A DNA stretch of 6,609 bases from Bacteroidota bacterium (lineage in GTDB: Bacteria; Bacteroidota; Bacteroidia; Chitinophagales; Chitinophagaceae): positions 1-6,609 of the forward strand of contig CANHUW010000094.1 in NCBI GenBank assembly GCA_947463975.1, given 5' to 3'. Below are positions 1 to 6,175 of the stretch, piece after piece. The notes under the pieces were generated by a model that did not search any database, had not been told where the DNA came from, and was given only the letters and a program-made list of their open reading frames with translations. Position 1 is the stretch's first letter, and each line of letters begins with the position of its first letter. A program made the position numbers and the translations under genes.

Positions 1-1
1 A

Positions 2-847
2 ATGATTCGATAGCCCCTGTAATTCAGTAAAATCAAAGCATTCACCCGACTTGGTATAAGCAATTGGCCAATTGGTTTGACTATTCAATAAGATAGGCAA
101 ACCGAACCCTGTAGCCCATTGAATCATACGAGTATAGTAAGGTAGATAGGTGCTCCAAATACTGACATAAGCGGCAGCAAAATCAATTAATGCAACACTT
201 TCAAGTGTTTTAAAGAAGACCGCATTTCTGAATTTATACCCTTTAATCAATTGTTCAGCTTGCTGCATTTCTTTGGGGTCTTTACAAACAAATAAAATAG
301 CCATACTGGTTTGTTGCCATTTTTTGAAAATAGAAAACTCTTTTAAAATACCCACTATCTCTGGAAGTGATGCGAAAACCATAAAATAACTGTCGCCATT
401 GGAATTGTGCGATTTAGCCAATGCCAAATCTGACCATTCGTAACTTGGTAAATGAAGTGCAGGTAAATCAATATAACTATATACAGCTTTAGCCTTTTTG
501 ACAATTTTTTTGTAGTCCATTTGAGCTAACCAATTGGCGATCCATCCATCTACCAACTGTTTAGGCGCAGTTAGGTCCAAAAAATATTGTGTAAAAGATT
601 CGGCTCCTTTTAAAGGAGTGCCAAAGTGAACAATAGATGCATTGTCCGAGCTTAACAAAAGTGCTTCTGCCTCTTCTGTACCCATTAAAGTAGCGCCAGG
701 AGGCAGTATGGAGCTAAAACCCTCAGCTACAACTATTATTTCTGCAGTAGTTGAATCATTCACTGATGCAACAATATCAGTCACTGTTTGATCCACTAAT
801 AATGTTGGAATATTCCAAGCAGCTTTAGAAACAATAAAAATGCGCAT
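2..847 (-). CDS. Glycosyltransferase-like protein (GT-B / GT4-type C-terminal domain), 3' end outside window
   Basis: An open frame starts at ATG 847-845 and runs without a stop to the left edge, giving 282 residues; the C-terminus is missing. The start MRIFIVSKAAW looks like the first strand of a Rossmann-type half. Residues 150-255 read like the donor-binding half of GT-B glycosyltransferases: a GDSYFMVFAS strand, then KKWQQTSMAILFVCKD in place of the usual 'L.L.G' strand, then an AVFFKTLESVALIDFAAAYVSIWSTYLP stretch matching the usual 'V.F.G...L..ly..a...v.PS' pattern, then ATGFGLPILLNS matching 'A.G.PVI.S'. The EX7E acidic motif expected just before this is not recognisable, so activity is uncertain. 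Such proteins transfer sugars to cell-surface polysaccharide or lipid acceptors, but no acceptor can be inferred here. The start is supported by a -7 element (TAATTTTG) three bases upstream. The family call rests on fold-like pattern only; a non-catalytic GT-B homologue is the main alternative. Confidence 0.6.
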   Translation of the reverse strand, partial: MRIFIVSKAAWNIPTLLVDQTVTDIVASVNDSTTAEIIVVAEGFSSILPPGATLMGTEEAEALLLSSDNASIVHFGTPLKGAESFTQYFLDLTAPKQLVDGWIANWLAQMDYKKIVKKAKAVYSYIDLPALHLPSYEWSDLALAKSHNSNGDSYFMVFASLPEIVGILKEFSIFKKWQQTSMAILFVCKDPKEMQQAEQLIKGYKFRNAVFFKTLESVALIDFAAAYVSIWSTYLPYYTRMIQWATGFGLPILLNSQTNWPIAYTKSGECFDFTELQGLSNH

Positions 848-850
848 CAG

Positions 851-858
851 CAAAATTA
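851..858 (-). promoter_or_regulatory. Bacteroidota-type -7 element for the glycosyltransferase-like gene
   Basis: On the minus strand the sequence reads TAATTTTG, an exact match to TAnnTTTG, the -7 element of the primary sigma factor in Bacteroidota. Only three bases separate it from the ATG at 847, so the transcript would be leaderless or nearly so. A possible -33 TTG lies at 885-883 with a 24-base spacer, slightly longer than usual. The call is a motif match and has not been tested. Confidence 0.5.
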
Positions 859-887
859 CGCTATACTTAACAATTTATCCACCAATC

Positions 888-911
888 TCTTTGATGGTTA
901 TCTGTCAAAGA
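888..911. repeat. Inverted repeat in the divergent promoter region (candidate operator)
   Basis: Two perfect 7-base arms, TCTTTGA (888-894) and TCAAAGA (905-911), are separated by 10 bases. The repeat is centred at 899.5, between the two outward-facing -7 elements. It covers the place where the -33 element of the merR promoter would be expected. This is the size and symmetry of a dimeric regulator site, and the adjacent MerR protein is the obvious candidate ligand, but a 7-base arm in A+T-rich DNA can arise by chance. Confidence 0.3.
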
Positions 912-920
912 ATTGTATAG

Positions 921-928
921 TAACTTTG
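921..928 (+). promoter_or_regulatory. Bacteroidota-type -7 element for the MerR-family gene
   Basis: TAACTTTG matches TAnnTTTG exactly and ends four bases before the ATG at 933, which predicts a leaderless or near-leaderless mRNA. No good -33 TTG is found at normal spacing; the nearest (891-893) is 27 bases away. This may mean a weak or activator-dependent promoter. Confidence 0.5.
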
Positions 929-932
929 AAAT

Positions 933-1535
933 ATGGCTAAACACTTGCAGCAATTAGATTTATTTGGAAACGATACCCCACAACCGGTGCATATCGCGGC
1001 TCCAGCAAGTACTAAAAGTCTCAGAAAATCAAAATCTTCCGCTAAAGCAACTACAAGAGAAGAAAGAAACAAATTGGTTGTAGAGGAGCCTCTCCCAACT
1101 GTTTCAAGAACCAGTATGCATTATAAAACCAATGCAGGCATTCAAAAAAGAGGTAGAAAATCTTTCGCATCCATGGAAGGTGACATGGAAAAATTACAAG
1201 TACCAAGTGCAGAAATTTTAGCAAAAAAATTATACTACCCTATTGGAGAAGTAGCTACTTGGTTTAATGTAAACACTTCATTGATTAGATACTGGGAAAA
1301 AGAATTCAAACAATTACAGCCACGTAAAACAAGAAAGGGAGATCGTTTATTTAGATCCCAGGATATTGAATTCTTAAAACAAATTTATTTCTTATTGAGA
1401 GAGAAAAAATATTCAATAGACGGTGCTAAAACTTATTTGAAAAACAATAAAGAAAAAGCAGATAAGGATATGGCTTTATTGAATAGTTTAAAGAATTTAA
1501 AGAGCTTCTTGACGCATCTAAAAGAAAGTTTGTAA
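933..1535 (+). CDS. MerR-family transcriptional regulator with long basic N-terminal extension
   Basis: This 200-residue protein carries a MerR-type winged helix-turn-helix at about residues 101-170. It shows YYPIGEVATWFNVNTSLIRY, then WEKEF, a basic KTRKGDRLF wing and DIEFLKQIYFLLREKKYSIDGAKTYL, which is the form common in Bacteroidota. Such proteins bind DNA as dimers and often distort the promoter spacer. No effector-binding domain follows; only a 30-residue helical tail rich in Lys and Leu remains, so no ligand can be inferred. Residues 1-100 are Lys/Ser/Thr-rich and probably disordered, with a KRGRK patch at 72-76 resembling an AT-hook core. Residues 7-11 are QLDLF, matching the beta-clamp-binding consensus. 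The start is firm: TGA lies in frame at 927-929, just upstream of ATG 933. The gene is divergent from the glycosyltransferase-like gene and convergent with the mscS end 47 bases on. Its target genes are unknown. Confidence 0.85.
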   Translation: MAKHLQQLDLFGNDTPQPVHIAAPASTKSLRKSKSSAKATTREERNKLVVEEPLPTVSRTSMHYKTNAGIQKRGRKSFASMEGDMEKLQVPSAEILAKKLYYPIGEVATWFNVNTSLIRYWEKEFKQLQPRKTRKGDRLFRSQDIEFLKQIYFLLREKKYSIDGAKTYLKNNKEKADKDMALLNSLKNLKSFLTHLKESL

Positions 1536-1582
1536 TACAAGTCTCCATTCGTCACTAGTTCCAAAAAAGTACAATAAATCAA

Positions 1583-2641
1583 TTACAATTCAGCAAATTG
1601 AATTTGATGCTGATTAGCGTATTGAATCGCTTCAAGATTAATACGCTCTCTAATTGTTTGAAATGCAGTAATATCTAAATCCATACTTACATATACTTCA
1701 GCATGAATAATATGTGCTTGTTTACCTGCATCGGTTAATACAACAACTGTATTAATAACCCCTGATTGTTGTTTGATAAATGATCTAAAATGATCTGTAA
1801 AAGCACTGATAGCTGATGCAGGCGTATGAACACTTAACTGAATATCCATTTCAAATTTACGCTCCGATCTTAAACTAATATTGTCAACAATATTATCCAC
1901 CATCTGTTTATTGGGAACAGAGATATATGTTTTTTCTTGGGTACGAATACGCGTGCTACGCAGGCCAATTTTTTCAATAGTGCCTGAGAAATTGTTGACT
2001 TTTACCATATCGCCAACGGAAAAAGGTTTATCAAAAAAGATAATAAATGAAGCAATAATATTTTCCAAACTTTCGCGCATAGATAAGGCAATCGCTGCAC
2101 CCACAATGCTTAAGCTGGTTACTAGGTTGCCAATGTTTTCATTAAAAACATAGTGCAAGATGAGCAAAGCCCCAATGATGTATAAGATCACTTTAAAGAA
2201 ATCCCTAAAGAACAATACCAACTGATCATCACTTTGATCCGTGGTAGATTTTGCTTTCTCTTCTAAAATTTTCGCAATAAATTCTAAGGTTCTTAAACAA
2301 ACACGAATGAGTAAAATAATAAAAATCAACTTGGTGGTAGACTCAATTACTTGCTGAAAACTTAATTTAAATACATGCAGGTTCCATGCTTCAGGAAAAT
2401 GCAATTCATATAAAGCAATAACTGCTACCAAGAACAATAAGAATTGTTCAATAGGTACTACCAGTCTATGTAATTGGGCTTTCTTTAATTCGGCATGATT
2501 GTTTTTAACAATCCAAGTGTAAATCAAGCCAGCAAAAAAACGAGAGATAATTCTTTTAACAATGAATGCTACTACAAAAATGGCTAGTACAATCAAATAG
2601 CTTTTAATAGTATTATTTAAGAAAACATCGTTTAGGTTCAT
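1583..2641 (-). CDS. MscS-family mechanosensitive ion channel
   Basis: This is a small-conductance mechanosensitive channel protein of the inner membrane, a family that opens under membrane tension to release solutes during hypo-osmotic shock. Counting from ATG 2650 (355 residues), hydrophobic segments lie at about 15-35, 66-82, 105-123 and 152-169. They are followed by the pore helix at 172-203 with its small-residue pattern (SIVGAAIALSMRESLENIIA). The MscS beta domain comes next (FFDKPFSVGD, then GTIEKIGLRSTRIRT and the ISVPNKQMVDNIVDN stretch, to about 258), then an alpha/beta C-terminal domain to QFAEL. Two starts are possible. ATG 2641 gives 352 residues and a 4-base ATGA overlap with the lpxH-like stop, as in translational coupling; ATG 2650 adds MGS and overlaps by 13 bases. 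The first is preferred here. It is the last gene of the operon. The extra N-terminal helices exceed the three of E. coli MscS. Confidence 0.9.
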   Translation of the reverse strand: MNLNDVFLNNTIKSYLIVLAIFVVAFIVKRIISRFFAGLIYTWIVKNNHAELKKAQLHRLVVPIEQFLLFLVAVIALYELHFPEAWNLHVFKLSFQQVIESTTKLIFIILLIRVCLRTLEFIAKILEEKAKSTTDQSDDQLVLFFRDFFKVILYIIGALLILHYVFNENIGNLVTSLSIVGAAIALSMRESLENIIASFIIFFDKPFSVGDMVKVNNFSGTIEKIGLRSTRIRTQEKTYISVPNKQMVDNIVDNISLRSERKFEMDIQLSVHTPASAISAFTDHFRSFIKQQSGVINTVVVLTDAGKQAHIIHAEVYVSMDLDITAFQTIRERINLEAIQYANQHQIQFAEL

Positions 2642-3396
2642 GCTTCCCATTTTTTAAGTTGAAGATCATTGCCATCAAAAACCGCATAGGTATTGGATCT
2701 AATCCAATCCCCTAAATTAATATACCTAGCAGTGTCTGTGATTTTTAAATCCAATGGATAATGGCGATGTCCAAAAATAAAGTAGTTTGCATGATTTGTT
2801 TGAACCAATTCTTTAGTATAGACTATCAACCATTCTTTGTCCTCTCCTAAAAATATTTCATCAGCGCTGCCTGTTTTAATTCTACTTTGACTACTGAAAA
2901 AATTAGCCAATCGAATACCCAAATCCGGATGCAACCATCTAAACAACCACTTGCAAATTGGATTGGTAAATATTTTCTTTAAGAATTTATAGCCTTCATC
3001 TCCAGGGCCTAATCCATCACCATGTGCCACAAAAAATTGTTTACCAGAAAAAGAAAATTCTTTTGCAGAAAAATAAATAGATGCACCAATTTCTTTGGTT
3101 AAATAATCCTGCATCCATAAATCATGGTTACCTGTAAAAATATGAATAGGAATACCAGCATCATTGATAGCAGCTAAACAGCCTAATAAACGCACAAAGC
3201 CTTTAGGCACCACTTCTTTATATTCAAACCAAAAATCAAAGATGTCACCAACAATAAAAATAGCAGCAGCATCTTCTTTAGCGGATTGTAAAAAACGAAC
3301 AATATGGTCTTCACGAACTCTACTGGCTTTTTCATTAGGGGCACCTAAATGAAAATCAGAAAGAAAATAAATTTTTTTACCAGCAGCCAATTCCAT
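2638..3396 (-). CDS. lpxH: UDP-2,3-diacylglucosamine diphosphatase (LpxH-like metallophosphoesterase)
   Basis: This 252-residue calcineurin-type metallophosphoesterase is close in length to E. coli LpxH (about 240). All metal-binding blocks are present in order: SDFHLG with D14 and H16, VGDIFDFW with D51 and D54, GNHDLW with N90-H91-D92, AHGDG with H125, and GHRH with H210 and H212. The DFW after GDIF and the long helical insert (about 133-185, containing GYKFLKKIF and LHPDLGIRLANFFS) are typical of LpxH rather than of generic phosphoesterases. The family hydrolyses UDP-2,3-diacylglucosamine to lipid X and UMP at the cytoplasmic face of the inner membrane, in lipid A synthesis. The gene starts 19 bases after the LUD gene and its stop overlaps the mscS start. 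No lpxA, lpxB or lpxD neighbour is in view, so substrate assignment rests on the motifs. A related pyrophosphatase of another substrate is the alternative. Confidence 0.82.
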   Translation of the reverse strand: MELAAGKKIYFLSDFHLGAPNEKASRVREDHIVRFLQSAKEDAAAIFIVGDIFDFWFEYKEVVPKGFVRLLGCLAAINDAGIPIHIFTGNHDLWMQDYLTKEIGASIYFSAKEFSFSGKQFFVAHGDGLGPGDEGYKFLKKIFTNPICKWLFRWLHPDLGIRLANFFSSQSRIKTGSADEIFLGEDKEWLIVYTKELVQTNHANYFIFGHRHYPLDLKITDTARYINLGDWIRSNTYAVFDGNDLQLKKWEA

Positions 3397-3415
3397 GAAA
3401 GTGGATTTAAATAAT

Positions 3416-4057
3416 TTAATCAGTAGCCTTATCTACTAAGAAGCAATATACTTCTTTTGGACCATGCACGCCTACTACCAATGTTTTTTCAATGTCTGCG
3501 GTTCTACTTGGACCCGTTGCATAACTGATCATACTAGGCAAATGTGCTTCTTCATTTTTGAATAATTGAAGACTATCTGCTATATCAAATACCAATTGAT
3601 GTGTATACGCAATACAAATATGAATAGGTGCATACACGCTAGAAGTTCTGCCACTTAATTGATTCGTACTTAAAACAATGGTGCCTGTTCTTGCAATTAA
3701 ATGATCGCACAAAGTAATGGCCACATCACAACTATCTAAATCGTCCGTATTGATAGGGTCAAAATTGTATTCTTTCATGTCATCCAACCAACCTGCTTCT
3801 CTTGAATATACCTTGGTCCAATTTTGGGAATGAATAAGTTTGGTTAACTGATCTACTAATTCAGTTTCATCTGCGCAGTACACAAATTTGCCTAATAGCT
3901 CGGTGAATTTTTCTGCAAAACCAATGGTTAACTCCTCTTCTGTAGGAAGAAAAATAGGTGCATCAGAAACCTGTTCAGGGAAAGGTACTGCAACAGGCTC
4001 TTTTAAAGCCTGCTTAATCTTGTTTAATATTTTATTTCTTGAACCTTGTGATTCCAT
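3416..4057 (-). CDS. LUD-domain protein (LutC/YkgG family)
   Basis: This 213-residue protein is the size of stand-alone LutC/YkgG proteins. The family signature is clear near the C-terminus: GPSRTADIEKTLVVGVHGPK (residues 182-201), preceded by DVAITLCDHLIARTGTIVLS (111-130), which resembles the nucleotide- or cofactor-site region of the NagB/RpiA-like fold. The N-terminal 50 residues are charged and probably helical. LutC acts with LutA and LutB in L-lactate oxidation in Bacillus, but neither partner is nearby. From memory, a single LUD gene just downstream of ftsH is common in Bacteroidota, so a role other than lactate use is likely and unknown. The ATG lies 8 bases after the ftsH stop, and the lpxH-like gene follows by 19 bases, so co-transcription with both is likely. 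No transmembrane segment or signal peptide is seen, suggesting a cytoplasmic protein. Confidence 0.85.
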   Translation of the reverse strand: MESQGSRNKILNKIKQALKEPVAVPFPEQVSDAPIFLPTEEELTIGFAEKFTELLGKFVYCADETELVDQLTKLIHSQNWTKVYSREAGWLDDMKEYNFDPINTDDLDSCDVAITLCDHLIARTGTIVLSTNQLSGRTSSVYAPIHICIAYTHQLVFDIADSLQLFKNEEAHLPSMISYATGPSRTADIEKTLVVGVHGPKEVYCFLVDKATD

Positions 4058-4065
4058 TAGAAATA

Positions 4066-6129
4066 TTATTCATTATTACCAGCAGCATCTGCTGCATCAA
4101 TAGTCGCATTCGCTGTATCAATTATATCAGCCGCATTCGCACTATCCACAGTAGTTTCAGTTGGAGCAAAACTTTCTGCTTCTGAAACTTCAAGGGTAGT
4201 TTTTTCTTCAAAAGGCCTGTTACCAATTAATTCTTCCACATCTGATTTATGTAACACTTCTCTTGTCAACAATGCTTGTGCTAATTTTTCTACTTCTTCT
4301 TTTTTAGATTGTAATAAATCTAATGTTCTATGATAAGCAGCGTCAATCATCTTACGCACTTCTTCATCAATAATTTTTCCAGTCTCTTCGCTAAAAGGTT
4401 TTTGGAAACTATTTTCTTGTGAAGGATCATAGAAACTTACATTACCAATCTTATCATTCATACCATAAGTGGTTACCATGGAGTAAGCCATTCTAGTAAT
4501 TTGTTGTAAATCGTTAGAAGCTCCTGTAGAAATTTTACCAAAGAAAATTTGTTCTGCAGCGCGACCACCCAATGTCATACACATTTGATCTGTTAATTGC
4601 TCAATGGTATATAAGTATTGTTCTTTAGGAGTGTATTGCGCATACCCTAAAGCAGCAGTACCTCTTGGAACAATCGTTACTTTTAATAAAGGATAAGCAT
4701 GTTCTAAGAACCAACCACAAATTGCGTGTCCTGCTTCGTGGTATGCAATTACTTCTTTCTCATCTTTGGAAATAATTTTATTCTTCTTTTCTAATCCACC
4801 AATCACTCTATCAATAGCGTCTTGGAAATCTTTCATCTCAACGCCTGTTTTACCTTTACGAGCAGCAATCAAAGCGGCTTCGTTACAAACATTCGCAATA
4901 TCCGCACCAGCAAAACCTGGAGTTTGCTCGGCCAACTTATGAATATCTAAACTTTCAGAAACTTTGATTGGTCCTAAATGCACTTTGAAAATTTCTTCTC
5001 TACCTTTTACATCAGGACGATCAATAGAAATCTGACGGTCAAATCTTCCTGGTCTTAATAAAGCGCTATCCAATACATCAGGACGATTGGTTGCAGCTAA
5101 AATAATAATACCGGTATCGCCACCAAATCCATCCATCTCTACTAGTAATTGGTTCAATGTATTTTCACGCTCGTCATTGCTCATCATAGCATTCTTACCA
5201 CGAGCACGACCAATCGCATCAATTTCATCAATAAAAATAATACAAGGCGCTTTCTCTCTAGCTTGCTTGAACAAATCACGCACACGGCTAGCACCCACAC
5301 CTACAAACATCTCCACAAAATCAGATCCACTTAAACTAAAGAAAGGAACCTGGGCTTCACCCGCCATGGCTTTCGCCAATAAAGTTTTTCCAGTACCTGG
5401 AGGGCCAATCAATAAAGCACCTTTAGGAATCTTACCACCTAACGCAGTATATTTTTTAGGATGCTTTAAAAAATCTACAATCTCCATTACTTCTTCTTTC
5501 GCTTCTTCTAAACCAGCTACATCAGAGAAAGTAATATTTACTTTAGTGCCCCCTTTTTCAAATAAAGTCGCTTTAGATTTTCCCACATTAAAGATACCAC
5601 CTGGGCCACCGCTGCCACCAGCGCCACCGCCCATCTTGCGCATCACTAAAACCCAAACCACTACAATTAACACTAAAGAAAACACGGTGTTTGCAATGGG
5701 ACCAAACCAATCGTTCTCTTCAACAGCAGAACTATCTGGCATATCCACCACTGCATACTTTGTATAAATCGCTTCCAATTCTTTATTAAAAGAATCCCAA
5801 CTGTCCACTTTGTATTCAAATAAATAATTTCCTTTAACTTTTTCTTTTGCTAATTTTTGTTTGAACTTTTGAACATAAAACGCTTTCTGAACACTATCAG
5901 GTTTGATATAAAAACGAACTGTTTTTTTGTTTTCAATTTTAACAAATTTTTCTACGTCACCACTCGCCATCAACTTCACAAACTCGTTGTGAGAAAGTGT
6001 TGCCACATCTGGCGCTATTTGGAAGAAACGCGCAGACAATAAAGACAAGGCGATTAAGCCATAAATCCAATAAATATTGAATTTGGGTAATTTAGGTCCT
6101 CCGTTTTTCGGTTTATTTTCAGGTATCAT
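4066..6129 (-). CDS. ftsH: ATP-dependent zinc metalloprotease FtsH
   Basis: This 687-residue membrane-anchored AAA+ protease forms a hexamer that extracts and degrades membrane and short-lived cytosolic proteins. TM1 is at about 19-36, a periplasmic domain follows to about 140, and TM2 is at about 145-164, then a Gly-rich linker (167-178). The AAA module shows Walker A GPPGTGKT (242-249), the pore-loop FVG (275-277), Walker B IIFIDEID (297-304) and the second region of homology with arginine fingers R359 and R362 (LLRPGRFD). The protease domain has HEAGH (464-468) and the third zinc ligand D540 in TGASNDL. All catalytic residues are intact. Past about 640 the tail is acidic and Ala/Asp/Asn-rich with imperfect repeats, ending AAGNNE. 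The ATG at 6129 lies 46 bases after the rsfS stop, and the LUD gene follows by 8 bases. In E. coli the enzyme degrades LpxC and sigma-32; substrates here are not known. Confidence 0.98.
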   Translation of the reverse strand: MIPENKPKNGGPKLPKFNIYWIYGLIALSLLSARFFQIAPDVATLSHNEFVKLMASGDVEKFVKIENKKTVRFYIKPDSVQKAFYVQKFKQKLAKEKVKGNYLFEYKVDSWDSFNKELEAIYTKYAVVDMPDSSAVEENDWFGPIANTVFSLVLIVVVWVLVMRKMGGGAGGSGGPGGIFNVGKSKATLFEKGGTKVNITFSDVAGLEEAKEEVMEIVDFLKHPKKYTALGGKIPKGALLIGPPGTGKTLLAKAMAGEAQVPFFSLSGSDFVEMFVGVGASRVRDLFKQAREKAPCIIFIDEIDAIGRARGKNAMMSNDERENTLNQLLVEMDGFGGDTGIIILAATNRPDVLDSALLRPGRFDRQISIDRPDVKGREEIFKVHLGPIKVSESLDIHKLAEQTPGFAGADIANVCNEAALIAARKGKTGVEMKDFQDAIDRVIGGLEKKNKIISKDEKEVIAYHEAGHAICGWFLEHAYPLLKVTIVPRGTAALGYAQYTPKEQYLYTIEQLTDQMCMTLGGRAAEQIFFGKISTGASNDLQQITRMAYSMVTTYGMNDKIGNVSFYDPSQENSFQKPFSEETGKIIDEEVRKMIDAAYHRTLDLLQSKKEEVEKLAQALLTREVLHKSDVEELIGNRPFEEKTTLEVSEAESFAPTETTVDSANAADIIDTANATIDAADAAGNNE
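4069..4161 (-). repeat. Imperfect repeats encoding the Ala/Asp/Asn-rich FtsH tail
   Basis: The last coding stretch of ftsH contains short direct repeats. CGCATTCGC occurs at 4105-4113 and 4132-4140 (period 27, nine codons), and GCTGCATCAAT at 4091 returns as GCTGTATCAAT 21 bases later at 4112. The protein shows D-S/T-A-N-A units at residues 662-666 and 671-675, followed by DAADAA. Both periods are multiples of three, so expansion or loss would keep the frame. Confidence 0.5.
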
Positions 6130-6175
6130 TGTAATGCTTTAAGTACTTCTATAAACAAGTAAAGTAAAAATAAGT

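Noticed and set aside
891..893. TTG as the -33 element of the merR promoter
   Set aside because: The spacer to TAACTTTG is 27 bases, well beyond the usual 17-23 for Bacteroidota promoters.
1149..1163. KRGRK in the MerR protein as a true AT-hook
   Set aside because: The canonical core is RGRP; here Lys replaces Pro, and such basic patches are common in disordered tails. Kept only as a remark in the gene entry.
1531..1541. TTGTAATACAA palindrome at the merR stop codon as a terminator stem
   Set aside because: The arms are only 5 bases, A+T-rich and separated by a single base, so no stable RNA hairpin can form. The A-run at 1562-1567 is not adjacent to a G+C-rich stem.
1881..2153. Plus-strand open frame opposite the MscS pore and beta-domain region
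   Set aside because: Antisense to a well-conserved coding region, with no recognisable domain or start signal. The same holds for the short frames at 3164-3352, 3888-4103, 5149-5334 and 5857-6042.
5087..5767. Long plus-strand open frame (226 codons) opposite ftsH
   Set aside because: It lies entirely antisense to the conserved AAA module of FtsH, its translation is Ser/Pro/Thr-rich with no family motif, and no promoter element precedes it. It is a shadow of the codon pattern of ftsH.
6130..6175. AAGTACTT palindrome and A+T-rich gap between rsfS and ftsH as a separate ftsH promoter
   Set aside because: No TAnnTTTG match is present on the minus strand in this gap, and an 8-base palindrome is weak evidence for an operator.
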